64,000 bases of DNA from Sandaracinaceae bacterium (GCA_020633055.1 JACKEJ010000006.1:682001-746000), one strand, 5' to 3'. Positions 1 to 12,128 are shown, counted from the stretch's first letter. Numbers and translations are program-made. Notes: generated by a model not told the origin, from the sequence alone.

Positions 1-1327
1 CCTTGATCTCCTCCACCACCGCCTTGAACTTTTCGCGCTCGGACTTGTAGACGAGGTCTTCGTCGTCGACACGGGCGATGGGCTTGTTGGTGGGGATGAC
101 CACCACGTCCAGCTTGTAGATGTTGTGGAACTCGCCGGCCTCGGTGTCGGCCGTGCCCGTCATGCCAGACAGCTTGTTGTACAGGCGGAAGAGGTTCTGG
201 AAGCTGATGGTGGCCAGCGTGCGGTTCTCGTCCTGGATGGCGACGCGCTCCTTGGCCTCCACGGCCTGGTGCAGGCCCTCGGACCAGCGGCGCCCGGGCA
301 GCGTGCGGCCCGTGTTCTCATCGATGATGAGGACCTCGCCGTCCTTCACCATGTAGTGCGTGTCGCGGCTGTAGAGCGTGTTGGCGCGCAGGCACTGCTG
401 CAGGATCTGGAGCGTCTGCAGGTTGGCCGGGTCGTACAGGTTGGCCTCGGGCACGTTGCGGTAGTCGCCCGTCTTGCCACCGGCCAAGAGGCCCTGCTGC
501 GCCAGCATCCGCTGCGCCAGCTCCATGCCCTCTTCGGTGAGCGTCATGGAGCGGGACTTCTCGTCCAGCTCGTAGTGCTCGTCCTTGCGGAAGCGCGGCA
601 CCAGCTCCGTGATGAGCGCGTACTTCTCGCTGGCGGTCTCGCCGGGGCCGCTGATGATGAGCGGCGTGCGCGCCTCGTCGATGAGGATGGAGTCGACCTC
701 GTCCACGATCGCGTAGTGCAGGTCGCGCTGCACGTAGTCGAAGATCGAGAACTTCATGTTGTCGCGCATGTAGTCGAAGCCGAACTCGTTGTTCTGCCCG
801 TACGTGATGTCGCACGCGTAGGCTCGCTTCTTCATGGCGTTGGGCTGGCGCGGCACGACCACGCCCGTGGAGAGGCCCAGGAACTGGTGCACGCGGCCCA
901 TCCACTCCGCGTCGCGCTGGGCGAGGTAGTCGTTGACCGTGACCACGTGCACGCCCTTGCCCTCGAGCGCGTTCAGGTAGCAGGGCAGGGTGGCGACCAG
1001 CGTCTTGCCCTCACCCGTGCGCATCTCCGCGATCTTGCCCTGGTGCAGCACGATGCCGCCGATCATCTGCACGTCGTAGTGGCGCATGCCCAGCACGCGC
1101 TTGCCCGCCTCGCGCACGGTGGCGAACGCGGGGATGAGCAGATCGTCCAGGGGCGCGCCGTTGGCCAGCTTCTGCTTGAAGTCCGCGGTGCGCGCCCGGA
1201 GGTCTTCGTCGCTGAGCTTCTGCATCTTCGGCTCGAGCTGCCCGATGGCGTTCACGATCGGCTGCAGCTTCTTCACCTCGCGCTCGTGCTTGCTGCCGAG
1301 GATTGCTTTGAGAGCCCTGGAAAACAT
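1..1327 (-). CDS. secA: Protein translocase subunit SecA (N-terminal part; cut by window edge)
   Basis: SecA is the cytoplasmic ATPase motor that pushes unfolded preproteins through SecYEG. Reading the minus strand from an ATG at 1327 gives 442 codons before the window edge, against roughly 850-950 aa for the family, so the C-terminal half lies outside. Visible motifs: Walker A MRTGEGKT (residues 102-109), the TYGQNNEFGFDYMRDN signature (175-190), DEVDSILIDEAR (209-220) and, near the edge, SGMTGTADTEAGEF, typical of the nucleotide-binding and preprotein-binding core. The start matches the usual N-terminus, a short helix followed by a KKLQPIVNAI-like segment. The next gene on this strand starts far upstream with a 91-bp gap, so secA probably has its own promoter. 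Family identity is certain. Confidence 0.98.
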   Translation of the reverse strand, partial: MFSRALKAILGSKHEREVKKLQPIVNAIGQLEPKMQKLSDEDLRARTADFKQKLANGAPLDDLLIPAFATVREAGKRVLGMRHYDVQMIGGIVLHQGKIAEMRTGEGKTLVATLPCYLNALEGKGVHVVTVNDYLAQRDAEWMGRVHQFLGLSTGVVVPRQPNAMKKRAYACDITYGQNNEFGFDYMRDNMKFSIFDYVQRDLHYAIVDEVDSILIDEARTPLIISGPGETASEKYALITELVPRFRKDEHYELDEKSRSMTLTEEGMELAQRMLAQQGLLAGGKTGDYRNVPEANLYDPANLQTLQILQQCLRANTLYSRDTHYMVKDGEVLIIDENTGRTLPGRRWSEGLHQAVEAKERVAIQDENRTLATISFQNLFRLYNKLSGMTGTADTEAGEFHNIYKLDVVVIPTNKPIARVDDEDLVYKSEREKFKAVVEEIK

Positions 1328-1418
1328 CGTGAAAGTCGCTCCGAAGATAAAGAAACGCTGCAAGCTAAGTCGGGGGCCGCGTGGGCGCAAGGGCACGCCG
1401 AATCGCGTGCGATTCTCG

Positions 1419-3008
1419 CTACATCCCTCGGCTCAACACCATGATCGCGACCAGCACGAACGCCCCCAGCACCAGCAGCGCGGCGAGCCACGTGGTGCGG
1501 CCCAGGCGCCCGCGCGTGACGTGTGCTTCGTCCTCGCTCGCGCCTGCCTCGCGCATGACCGCCTCGGCCACGTTCGCGCCTTCACGCGCGCGCCGCAGCA
1601 CGATGGACGCGGCCACCAAGCCCATCAGCAGCATGGCGAGCGCCACCACCACGCGGCTGCCGCTGATGCGCTCGTCGGCGCCATAGGCCAGCTGCTCGAG
1701 GCCGCTGGATGGGAACGGTAGCCCGTACAGGTCGCGCGCGTGCTCGTGCGCCAAGAAGCGGAAGGCGCGTGCGGCGTCCTCCTCGCTCAGCGGCGCGTGC
1801 TCTCCGCGGAGCGTGGCCGCGAGCTCGTCCTCCCGGGCGCGCACACGCGCGTCGCCCGTCAGCGCCAGCAGGCACGCTTCGATCGAGTCGTCGGCTGGGT
1901 ACGCGCACACCACCGCGACGCCGCTGCCTTGCACGTCGAACGCAGAGGCCTGCGCCTGCACGTGGTGCAAGCCCGGCGCGAGGGGCGGCAGCGTGATGAT
2001 GGGCGCGGCCTCGGCCTCGTCGCCCGCGGCGATGGACGTGGCAGCGACCCAGTGCCCACCCCGGAACACGTTGATGACAGCGGCGGACGGACCCGACACG
2101 CCGCTCACGCTCACGCTCACGGGCTGTCCAGCGGGCACCATCACGTGGTCCATGCTGGCCATCAGGCCGCCTGGGCTCATCGGGAGCTGCACCGCCCGGC
2201 GCGCCACCACCGTGTCGTCGACCAGCGCGCGCAGCGTGACGGTGGCCTCGAGGCGGCGCACCACCAGGGTCAACGACGCGATGCCGACCGTCGGCGCGGG
2301 TGGCTCCACTACCTCGAGCCCCTCGCCGGGCTCGACCTCCACGCGCGCCGGGACCTCACCGCCGACCCACACGAGCAGCTCGCAAGGCACCTCGGGCACG
2401 CACACGCCCGACGGAACGCGGGCGTCGAGACGTAGCCCGGCCGGAGCAGCCTCCTCCGCGCGCAGCGGCCCCGGTTGATACTCCCGTGCCGAGGTCGTCG
2501 TGCGTGGCACCCGCGCGATCGCGGCGGGGGTACGGCTGACCTCCACGCGACGTTGGACCCGCGCGTGCTCCCCTTCAGGCAGGGTGGCCACCAGATAGAG
2601 GCGTTGCTCGCCCACCTCCGTTCCGGCCACGAGGGTGCCCTCGACGCCGGCCACGGGCGAGGGCGTCAACGGCGTCCCCGCAGGGTGCTCGAGGTCCATC
2701 GGCCGCGTGTCGATGCTCACCGGGTGGGGCACGACCCGGGGGAGCTCCGCGGCCCCGACGCCCTCGAGGACGAACGCGCGCACGGGGATCGGATCGCCTG
2801 GCGCGACCTCGGCGGGCGCGATGACCCGCAGGTCCACGTCGTGGGTGCCGCGTTCGTAGATGAGGACCCCGATGAACAAGGTGGCCACCAGGATGGGCAG
2901 GACGATGCGCAGCACCCAGTCGGACGCCCCGCGCAGCGCGGTGGACGTCGCTTCGGGGGCGAGCTCGTCGGGGTCCGGGGTGGGGTCGGTGGTAGACAAC
3001 GCGGGCAT
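1419..3008 (-). CDS. Hypothetical membrane-anchored protein with large extracytoplasmic domain
   Basis: Not recognised. The 529-aa product has one hydrophobic helix near the N-terminus (about residues 31-51). About 390 residues follow that are rich in Val, Pro, Gly and Glu and look like stacked beta-sandwich domains (several short strands ending in acidic turns). Two further hydrophobic segments sit at the C-terminus (about 455-475 and 505-527), separated by a short charged stretch. This predicts a periplasmic or surface-exposed body held by three membrane spans. It lies head to head with the Fur gene, only 26 bp between starts, so the fur promoter must overlap the 5' end of this gene. I see no catalytic motif. 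It could be a macroglobulin-like or Ig-like envelope protein, but that is a guess from composition. Confidence 0.85.
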   Translation of the reverse strand: MPALSTTDPTPDPDELAPEATSTALRGASDWVLRIVLPILVATLFIGVLIYERGTHDVDLRVIAPAEVAPGDPIPVRAFVLEGVGAAELPRVVPHPVSIDTRPMDLEHPAGTPLTPSPVAGVEGTLVAGTEVGEQRLYLVATLPEGEHARVQRRVEVSRTPAAIARVPRTTTSAREYQPGPLRAEEAAPAGLRLDARVPSGVCVPEVPCELLVWVGGEVPARVEVEPGEGLEVVEPPAPTVGIASLTLVVRRLEATVTLRALVDDTVVARRAVQLPMSPGGLMASMDHVMVPAGQPVSVSVSGVSGPSAAVINVFRGGHWVAATSIAAGDEAEAAPIITLPPLAPGLHHVQAQASAFDVQGSGVAVVCAYPADDSIEACLLALTGDARVRAREDELAATLRGEHAPLSEEDAARAFRFLAHEHARDLYGLPFPSSGLEQLAYGADERISGSRVVVALAMLLMGLVAASIVLRRAREGANVAEAVMREAGASEDEAHVTRGRLGRTTWLAALLVLGAFVLVAIMVLSRGM

Positions 3009-3034
3009 CCTACCGTAGACCGGGGGGAGCGAAC

Positions 3035-3481
3035 GTGCCCAACCGCAACACCGAAGACCTCAAGAACCGTCTGGTTGCCTACATGGACCGCGAGGGGCTC
3101 CGCAGCACCGCGCAGCGCAGGCTCGTGTCCGACGTGTTCTTCAAGAGCAAGGGTCACCTCAGCATCGAGGACATGCTGGAGAAGGTGCGCGCCATCGACC
3201 AGGGGGTCGGGTACGCCACGGTGTACCGCACGCTCAAGCTGCTGAAGGACAGCGGCCTCGCGTTCGAGCGGCACTTCGGCGACGGCGTGTCGCGGTACGA
3301 GGTGGCCGACGAGGGCGAGCACCACGACCACCTCATCTGCCAGGTATGCGGCAAGATCGTCGAGTTCGAGGACGACGAAATCGAGCGCTTGCAGGTGGCC
3401 TTGGCACAGCGGCTGGGGTTCGAGCTGCGGCGCCACAAGCACGAGCTCTACGGCGTGTGTAGCGACTGTCGGAACAAGTAG
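3035..3481 (+). CDS. fur: Fur-family metal-responsive transcriptional regulator
   Basis: A Fur-superfamily repressor of 148 aa, the normal length. It has an N-terminal winged helix with the recognition segment GYATVYRTLKLL (59-70) and the C-terminal dimerisation/metal domain. The metal-binding cluster HHDH (96-99) is followed by CQVC (102-105), and a second pair, CSDC (142-145), completes the structural zinc site. The start is a GTG preceded by a strong GGGGGAG Shine-Dalgarno at 3022-3029 and no better upstream start exists. The HHDHLIC..C arrangement is that of classical Fur rather than Zur or PerR, but I cannot decide the metal from sequence alone; iron is the default. It is divergent from the membrane protein at 1419-3008. 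Confidence 0.93.
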   Translation: MPNRNTEDLKNRLVAYMDREGLRSTAQRRLVSDVFFKSKGHLSIEDMLEKVRAIDQGVGYATVYRTLKLLKDSGLAFERHFGDGVSRYEVADEGEHHDHLICQVCGKIVEFEDDEIERLQVALAQRLGFELRRHKHELYGVCSDCRNK

Positions 3482-3556
3482 GTTCGGCACCCACGTGTGC
3501 GGGGCAATTGTGTCGGGTCGCTTGCGCTCTGCGACGCCCGCCGCGACCATGACGGG

Positions 3557-4333
3557 ATGACTTGTCGTGTCTTTGGGTATGTGGCCGCGATGCTGGCGGG
3601 CGTGGCGTCGATGGTCGCTCCGAGCGGTGGCTTTGCGCAGTCCCTGTCCGTGCTGGACGTGAGTAGTTCCGACAACGGCATCATGCTGAGCTGCTCCGAC
3701 ACGTTCCAGTGCTCGACGGCAGGCAGCGGGTGCGACTCGAGCGGCGCGTGCGTGGCCGTGAACGCGTCCCTCAACGTGTGCGTCCCCGGTGACGATGACG
3801 CGAACGTGCGTCTGTTCTGCTGCCACACGCTCGACGACTGTCCGCGACGCGCCGGGCAAGAGGCCGTCAGCTGTCAGGCGTTGGTGGGAGACATCAAGAT
3901 CTGCCGCTACGGGGCGATCGACGGCGTGCCCGTGGGCTTGTGCGCGGGGCTCTTCTCCAGCGCGCTCGAGGCGGTGACGGCTTGCTTCGCGCCGCCCATC
4001 GACGCCAACGGGACTCGCTACAGCCTCTCACGCGGCGACTGTGATGGGGACGGGGAGATCAACCGCGAGGACAGCGAGCCCTGCACGTCGAGCATCATCC
4101 CTGTCTTCGACGCGGGCGTGGTGGACGTGGGTGTGGTGCGGGACGCGACGGTGGTCCCGCCGTTGGATCAGGACGTCGATGTCGACGGCGGTCACAGCAG
4201 CAGCGGGCCCACCACGGCGTTTCAGGGAGGCGGCGGTTGTTCTGTCGGCGCTGCCGCGAACGAAGCGGCCCTCCCGGCCTGGGCGCTGCTTGGCCTCGTG
4301 GTCGTCGCGCGCATGAGGCGCCGACGCAGCTGA
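3557..4333 (+). CDS. Secreted Cys-rich protein with MYXO-CTERM-like sorting signal
   Basis: A 258-aa exported protein when started at the ATG at 3557; an upstream GTG at 3497 would spoil the signal peptide. It begins with a typical signal peptide ending at about FAQS (26-29). The mature part has about a dozen cysteines, many in pairs, and an Asp-rich DCDGDGEIN motif resembling a calcium-binding loop or dockerin half. The C-terminus has a GGGGCS motif, a hydrophobic helix beginning PAWALLGLVVV and a terminal RMRRRRS. This is the layout of the MYXO-CTERM signal known from myxobacterial surface proteins, which are processed at the Cys. It sits 75 bp downstream of fur. Function unknown; probably surface-attached. 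Confidence 0.86.
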   Translation: MTCRVFGYVAAMLAGVASMVAPSGGFAQSLSVLDVSSSDNGIMLSCSDTFQCSTAGSGCDSSGACVAVNASLNVCVPGDDDANVRLFCCHTLDDCPRRAGQEAVSCQALVGDIKICRYGAIDGVPVGLCAGLFSSALEAVTACFAPPIDANGTRYSLSRGDCDGDGEINREDSEPCTSSIIPVFDAGVVDVGVVRDATVVPPLDQDVDVDGGHSSSGPTTAFQGGGGCSVGAAANEAALPAWALLGLVVVARMRRRRS

Positions 4334-4457
4334 TCCTGTGACGGGCTGCGCGGCAAGCGCGCGCCGGGACGCGGTCATGGCGCTGTGAGCGGCGCCTCGG
4401 GGACCACAGGTGCCGAATGCGTTGCTCGTCGCGTGTGTTCCGCGCACGCTCGGGGGC

Positions 4458-5090
4458 ATGTACGTCGAGCACTTCCCCGTGGCCCCCTTGGGCTGCAACT
4501 GCGTCATCCTCGGCGACCTGGAGCGCGGCGAGGCCATCGTCTGTGATCCGGGCGGTGAGGCGGACAAGATCCTGGCGCGCTTGGAAGCCAAGGGGCTGCG
4601 TTGCGTGGCCATCGTCCACACGCACGCACACTTCGACCACTGCGGCGCGACGCACCTCGTGCAGCAGGCCACCTCGGCGCCGACGATGCTGCACGAGGGG
4701 GACCTGTTCCTCTACAGCGACCTCCAGATGCAGCTCGACGCGTTCGGCGTGCCGATGAAGGCACCGAAGCTGCCGGAGGTGGACCGCTTCCTGAAGGACC
4801 AGGACAGCGTCCACGCGGGCAGCGTCGAGGCAGGCGTCCTGCACACCCCCGGGCACACACCGGGGAGCCTCTGCTTCTTGGCGCAGGGCGACACCCCGGT
4901 GCTCCTCGCGGGTGACACGCTCTTCCGGGGCGGCATCGGCCGCACCGACCTGTGGGGTGGCGACGGACGTCTCATCCTGCAGTCCATCGAGCAGCGTCTG
5001 CTGACGCTCCCGGACGATACGCTGGTCATCACCGGGCACGGGCCCGTGACGCGCATCGGCGACGAGCGGCGCCACAATCCGTTCCTGTAG
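4458..5090 (+). CDS. Metallo-beta-lactamase-fold hydrolase, glyoxalase II-like
   Basis: A 210-aa MBL-fold hydrolase of the small YcbL/GloB type, which hydrolyse thioesters such as S-lactoylglutathione or related metabolites. The metal-binding motif H-x-H-x-D-H is present as HTHAHFDH (54-61). Later come GHTPGSLCF (third metal His), GDTLFRGGIGRTDL (bridging Asp) and ITGHG near the end (last His). The terminal RRHNPFL is typical of the YcbL-like group. The ATG at 4458 matches the usual N-terminus (YVEHFPVAPLGCNC); a GTG at 4410 would add 16 residues without support. The gene is convergent with hppA, with a hairpin between them. Substrate not determinable here. Confidence 0.93.
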   Translation: MYVEHFPVAPLGCNCVILGDLERGEAIVCDPGGEADKILARLEAKGLRCVAIVHTHAHFDHCGATHLVQQATSAPTMLHEGDLFLYSDLQMQLDAFGVPMKAPKLPEVDRFLKDQDSVHAGSVEAGVLHTPGHTPGSLCFLAQGDTPVLLAGDTLFRGGIGRTDLWGGDGRLILQSIEQRLLTLPDDTLVITGHGPVTRIGDERRHNPFL

Positions 5091-5121
5091 CGGGCCCTCT
5101 GGAGCTGCTGGACGGAACGCG

Positions 5122-5145
5122 AGAGGCCGCCCGGGGGCGGCCTCT
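5122..5145. terminator. Hairpin between convergent genes, putative bidirectional terminator
   Basis: A perfect 10-bp inverted repeat (AGAGGCCGCC at 5122-5131, its complement at 5136-5145) with a CGGG tetraloop lies between the convergent glyoxalase II-like gene and hppA. No T-tract follows on either side, so it is either a GC-type terminator or an mRNA 3'-end stabiliser. Confidence 0.6.
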
Positions 5146-5166
5146 GCGACGGTAGCTGGGTTCGGC

Positions 5167-7518
<2,352 letters not shown>

Positions 7519-7717
7519 GATTTCCTGTTCCCGTAAGGGGTGCGGGGCTCGGGAGACGGGGCCGGATTGGCGCCCGCAAACGCGCCCCGCTTATGACCCA
7601 TTTCGTGAGTGCGTCAAATCGCACTGTCCCCAAACGAGGCTATGACGCCTCTGCCCCGGGTTGCCGCGCGTGGCATGGCCAGCCCTCCGCCACATGAGCG
7701 GGGGGCGCCTTCGTGCC

Positions 7718-8656
7718 CTACGCCCGCGCGACCTGCAGCGCCTCGCGGGCCGCGGGGATGTCTGCGAGTGTCTGAACGGAGAGCGCGGTAGCACCCTTGT
7801 CGATGCGCTTGAGGAGTCCGCTCAAGACCTTTCCCGGCCCGATCTCGACGAACGTCTGGACGCCGTCCGCGATCATCGCCGTGACGGCTTCGTCCCAGCG
7901 CACGGCGCGGCTCACCTGGCGCACGAGCGCGTCGCGGGCAGCGTCCCCCGACACCACAGCCGCCGCGTCTACATTGACATACACGGGGACGCGCGGTTCC
8001 GCGAACGTCAGCTCGCGCAGCACAGGCTCGAGGCGCTGCTCGGCGGGCAGCATGAGGCTCGAGTGGAAGGGTGCACTCACGGGCAGCGCCATGACGCGGG
8101 CCTTCTCAGCCGTCAGTGCTTCGCTCGCCAGACGGACCCCCTCGGCGCTGCCGGCGATCACGATCTGCCCTGGGGAGTTGAAGTTGACGGGCTCGACGAC
8201 GCCGTCGACCGCCGCGCACACGCGCTCGACCAGCTCACGCTCGGCCTTCAGCACGGCGGCCATGGCCCCGGTTCCCACGGGCACCGCCTCCTGCATGAAC
8301 TGTCCGCGCCGTCGCACCACGCGCACGGCGTCCGAGAAGGTGAGCGTCCCTGCGGCGACGTGCGCCGAGTATTCGCCGAGCGAGTGGCCCGCCATGACAT
8401 CGACGGGCAGCGGCCCCGCTTCCTCGAGCGCACGGAGCAAGGCGATGGAGGTCGTCAGGATGGCCGGCTGCGTGTTCGCCGTCAGCGCGAGCCGTTCCGC
8501 AGGGCCATCGAAGCACAGGCCGCTGAGCGACTCCCCGAGCGCGGCGTCCGCCTCGTCGAACACGGCCCGCGCTGCCGGGGAGGCGTCGTACACGTCGCGC
8601 CCCATCCCCACCGTCTGACTCCCCTGGCCCGGGAACACCCATGCGATCTTCGTCAT
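7718..8656 (-). CDS. fabD: Malonyl-CoA:ACP transacylase FabD
   Basis: Transfers the malonyl group from CoA to acyl carrier protein, supplying type II fatty acid synthesis. The 312-aa product has the usual length. It opens with WVFPGQGSQ, carries the nucleophile in GHSLGEYSA (Ser92), the substrate-binding RRGQFMQ segment, and APFHSSLM with the catalytic His. The ATG at 8656 is chosen over an upstream start because TKIAWVFPGQGSQ is the family N-terminus. It stands alone, not in a fab cluster, which is somewhat unusual, and is divergent from the lipoprotein gene at 8718 with 61 bp between. A stand-alone trans-AT for a polyketide pathway is possible, but no such genes are nearby. Confidence 0.95.
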   Translation of the reverse strand: MTKIAWVFPGQGSQTVGMGRDVYDASPAARAVFDEADAALGESLSGLCFDGPAERLALTANTQPAILTTSIALLRALEEAGPLPVDVMAGHSLGEYSAHVAAGTLTFSDAVRVVRRRGQFMQEAVPVGTGAMAAVLKAERELVERVCAAVDGVVEPVNFNSPGQIVIAGSAEGVRLASEALTAEKARVMALPVSAPFHSSLMLPAEQRLEPVLRELTFAEPRVPVYVNVDAAAVVSGDAARDALVRQVSRAVRWDEAVTAMIADGVQTFVEIGPGKVLSGLLKRIDKGATALSVQTLADIPAAREALQVARA

Positions 8657-8717
8657 GCCGTGCGATAGCACGGTGGCGCCCGGTGATCATCGCGTCTCCA
8701 ACGTGTATCCTTCTGCG

Positions 8718-11700
8718 ATGCACCTCCGTACGTGGCGCTCCCGGTCGACCTTCCCAGCTCTCACTTCGGCCGCGGTCGCCTGGGCGCTGCTCCTGACGCC
8801 GCTCGTCCTCGGGGCGGCGGGGTGCTCTTGCAGCGATGGGGACCCAATGCGCATGGACGGCGGGGGAGGGGGCGACGACCTCGGCGGCGGCGACAGCGGC
8901 ACCATGGACATGGGCGTCGTGGACCGCTGCGACCCCAACCCGTGTCAGGCGAACCAGCTGTGCGAGAATCGCGGGAGCACCTACCTGTGTGTCGCCGACT
9001 GCAGCACGATCACCTGCGACCCAGGGTTCGGCTGCCGCGACGTCTCGGGTGTCCCCACGTGCGTGTTGGATTGCACGGGCTTCCCGTGCCCATCTGGGCA
9101 GACGTGCAGCGCGGCCAGCGGCAGCCCGGAGTGCGTGACGGGTTGCACCAGCACTTGTGGGGTGGGGCAGCGCTGCGCCACCGTCAGCAACGCGTTCGTG
9201 TGCGTGGACAACTCGTGCGCGGACCTCGCCTGCACGACCACGGAGGTGTGCGAGCCCGCGGTGGGTGGTGGCAATGTCTGCCGAGACAACACGTGCACGA
9301 TGGACGTGCAGTGCGCGCCGATGGAGAACTGCACGGGCGGGGTGTGCGTCGGCGACGTGTGCGTCCCGGGTGAGCGAAGCTGCTCCGGCACACAGGTGCT
9401 GGAGTGTCTCGGCAACGGGTCGGGGACGTTCGTGCGCCACGAGTGCTCGAACGCCTGCTCCGACGCCACGGGCACCGCCGCCTGCCCGTGCGTGGACGAC
9501 TGGGACTGCCCGGCGAACACGGAGTGCGTGGTGGACCGCTGCGCGGGGACGGGCGTAGCGCCCACGTGCTTCCTGTCTCCCCAGCCGTTCACCAGCGTGT
9601 TGCCGACGAACGAGATCACCTGGGGCGGCACGCAGAGCGCTCGCAACGCCGTGGGGAGCGCCTACCCGCCCTCTGCGCAGGCTGTCGTGCCTCCCATCGT
9701 GATCAACCTCGACGACGACAACGGCGACGGTCTCGTGAACGAGCTCGACTTCCCGGAGATCGTGTTCACGACGTTCTGCGACAGCATCTCCACCAGCGGG
9801 GGTGAGCGCTACGACATGCACGGCGTGCTGCGGGCCATCCACGGCGGGGGGCCGAACAAGGGGCAAGACTACTTCGCGTCGTGCGGCACCGCTCACTGGC
9901 GCGAAGGCGAGAGCACAGCGGCATTCGATGCGGCTTGCTCGTGTACCGCGGGCATCCTCGATCCCACCGCGACCCTCGCGGCGGGCGACGTCGACAACGA
10001 CGGAGTCCCCGAGATCTTCGCCGTGCACGAGTCCAACGGGATCGTCGTGTACGACAATACGGGCGCCATCGAGAGCACCCTCGTGACCTCGCTGAACGGC
10101 AGCAACCCCGCCATCTCCCTGGCCAACGTGGACGGAGCGGGGTTCGCGGAGGTCATCGTCGGGCGCAAGGTGTTCACGCTCGAGCACAGCGCGATGGGGG
10201 CCCTGCAGGTCCGCGACACGTTCACGACCAGCGTCACGGGCGGCACCGGGACGAACGGCCAGGGGGCCATCTCCTGTGTGGCCGACATCCTGGGTGACTC
10301 GCGCCTCGAGATCGTGGGAGGCAGCACCGCGTACGGCTTTCCGAACCCGCCCAGCGGCGTGACCCGGCGGTCGGAGTGCAGCGGCTCCGAGACGGACCCC
10401 GAGGAGATGGCGTACTGCAGTGGCACGCTCCTGCGGCTCTGGGACGCGCGCTCCATCGACTCGAACGCGCTGCGCGAGGGCTTCTGTGCGATCGCGGACG
10501 TGATGGGAGCGAACCAGGCCGCCACACCTGGCCCCAGCAACCCTCTCGACGGCCTGCCCGAGGTCATCAGCATCAGCGGCGGGCGACTGCAGGTCTTCAA
10601 TGGGCAGACTGGCGCGATGGTCATCGACAGGGACATCCCTGGGACGCGTGGCGGTCCGCCGAACGTGGACGACTTCGACGGCGACGGCTTCCCCGAGATC
10701 GGCACGGCCGGTGCCACCGAGTACCTGATGCTGGACCTGCAGCCCGCGACGACGAACTGCCCCGCGTGGCCGAACGTGATGGTGGACGGAATGCCGCTCC
10801 CGGCCGGCAACCCGACGCGTGCCCCGAACACGCTCCCTTGCAGCGTGGACAGTGACTGCGGCTTGCCGGGCGAGGCGGTGTGCAACGTGCGCGCCCAGAC
10901 CTGCACGTGCCTCCACAACGGGTGGACGCGACGGACGCAGGACGCCTCCAGCGAAGTGACCGGGTCGACGCTGTTCGACTTCAACGGCGACGGCGCGGCG
11001 GAGGTGGTCTACAACGACGAGTGTTTCTTCCGCGTGTACGACGGGCGTGACGGAACGGTGTACTTCAAGGAGCCGAGCGAGAGCCGCACACGCACCGAGT
11101 ACCCCGTCGTCGCGGACGCGGACAATGACGGAAACGCCGAGATCCTCTTCGCCACGACGAACGAGTCCGATTTCTGCGGCATCGCCGCCAACCGGCCACT
11201 CCTCAACAACGGCATCGAGATGTGGGGCGACGCGGGTGACTTCTGGGTCAGCGCACGACGCGTCTGGAACCAACATGCCTATCACGTCACCAACGTGTAC
11301 GAGGGCGGCGGCGTCCCCGTCGTCGAGCCGCACAGCTGGGAGCCCCTCAACGGGCGCCTGTACAACTCCTACCGCAGCAACCCCCAGAGCCCGTTCGGCA
11401 TCGCACCCGACCTGCAGATCACCGGGCTCCAGGTGTCCTCGCCCGATGCCGCGTGCGGGTCCTTCTCGTCGGTCATCGACCTGTCCGCGCGCGTCGTCAA
11501 CGCGGGCGACCTGCGCGTGGGTCCGGGCATCGAGGTGACCTTCTTCGGGACGTGGGCGGGCGTCGAGCACCCGCTCATGACGGGCAGCGGCCCGCTCGCT
11601 GTGGCGCTCGCGACGTCGCTCGAGGCAGGGGGGGAGCTCTTCCTGGTGGCGCGCTACGATTCGGCCGGGCGGACCCCCGCGGGGTTGCCCGACTCCGTGC

Positions 11701-12128
11701 GTGCGGTCATCGACGAAGCCAACGTGGAGCGCGAGTGTCGCGAGGGGAACAACGACGCTGTCGCGACCCTCACGACCGGCGCGACGCAAGCGGACCTTCG
11801 CCTCGAGCTGACCACGTCCACGGGCGTGTGTCCTTCGCAGATGGTGTCGTTCACGCTGTTCAACGATGGCAGCGCACCGGTCACCGATCCCGTCGTACGC
11901 TTCTTCGCGGGTGACCCCTCGGCGGGGGGCACCATCATCGAGACCATCACCGTCACGGGCACCGTCCCAGCTGGAGGACAGCTGACATCCCAGCACACCA
12001 TGACCGTCCCGCGCTCGCTGTTCCAGCTGTTCGGCGTGGTCGACCCGAACAACGTCGTCCCCGAGTGCAACGACGGAAACAACCGCGCGAACCTCCCCAT
12101 GTCGATCGACTGCAGCGGATTCGGCTGA
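8718..12128 (+). CDS. Large Cys-rich lipoprotein with VCBS/FG-GAP-type repeats and CARDB domains
   Basis: A 1136-aa secreted lipoprotein, probably surface-exposed. From the ATG at 8718 it has a signal peptide ending in the lipobox LGAAGC. Residues about 75-280 form a chain of short Cys-rich modules (CxxNPCxxxxxC-type, EGF/Dickkopf-like). At least five DxDxDG-E loops of the FG-GAP/VCBS beta-propeller type follow, near residues 332, 425, 652, 754 and 801. These loops usually bind Ca2+ in adhesin-like propellers. The C-terminus holds two CARDB-like beta-sandwiches (about 897-1010 and 1027-1130), each with NAGD/NDGS-type loops and acidic ends. Such proteins are abundant in predatory myxobacteria; role likely adhesion or matrix. 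The reading frame is intact. Confidence 0.92.
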   Translation: MHLRTWRSRSTFPALTSAAVAWALLLTPLVLGAAGCSCSDGDPMRMDGGGGGDDLGGGDSGTMDMGVVDRCDPNPCQANQLCENRGSTYLCVADCSTITCDPGFGCRDVSGVPTCVLDCTGFPCPSGQTCSAASGSPECVTGCTSTCGVGQRCATVSNAFVCVDNSCADLACTTTEVCEPAVGGGNVCRDNTCTMDVQCAPMENCTGGVCVGDVCVPGERSCSGTQVLECLGNGSGTFVRHECSNACSDATGTAACPCVDDWDCPANTECVVDRCAGTGVAPTCFLSPQPFTSVLPTNEITWGGTQSARNAVGSAYPPSAQAVVPPIVINLDDDNGDGLVNELDFPEIVFTTFCDSISTSGGERYDMHGVLRAIHGGGPNKGQDYFASCGTAHWREGESTAAFDAACSCTAGILDPTATLAAGDVDNDGVPEIFAVHESNGIVVYDNTGAIESTLVTSLNGSNPAISLANVDGAGFAEVIVGRKVFTLEHSAMGALQVRDTFTTSVTGGTGTNGQGAISCVADILGDSRLEIVGGSTAYGFPNPPSGVTRRSECSGSETDPEEMAYCSGTLLRLWDARSIDSNALREGFCAIADVMGANQAATPGPSNPLDGLPEVISISGGRLQVFNGQTGAMVIDRDIPGTRGGPPNVDDFDGDGFPEIGTAGATEYLMLDLQPATTNCPAWPNVMVDGMPLPAGNPTRAPNTLPCSVDSDCGLPGEAVCNVRAQTCTCLHNGWTRRTQDASSEVTGSTLFDFNGDGAAEVVYNDECFFRVYDGRDGTVYFKEPSESRTRTEYPVVADADNDGNAEILFATTNESDFCGIAANRPLLNNGIEMWGDAGDFWVSARRVWNQHAYHVTNVYEGGGVPVVEPHSWEPLNGRLYNSYRSNPQSPFGIAPDLQITGLQVSSPDAACGSFSSVIDLSARVVNAGDLRVGPGIEVTFFGTWAGVEHPLMTGSGPLAVALATSLEAGGELFLVARYDSAGRTPAGLPDSVRAVIDEANVERECREGNNDAVATLTTGATQADLRLELTTSTGVCPSQMVSFTLFNDGSAPVTDPVVRFFAGDPSAGGTIIETITVTGTVPAGGQLTSQHTMTVPRSLFQLFGVVDPNNVVPECNDGNNRANLPMSIDCSGFG

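Noticed and set aside
8235..11996. 1253-codon open frame on the minus strand
   Set aside because: It lies antisense to the VCBS lipoprotein and fabD, is Arg/His-rich, and shows no domain; a shadow of GC-rich codon usage.
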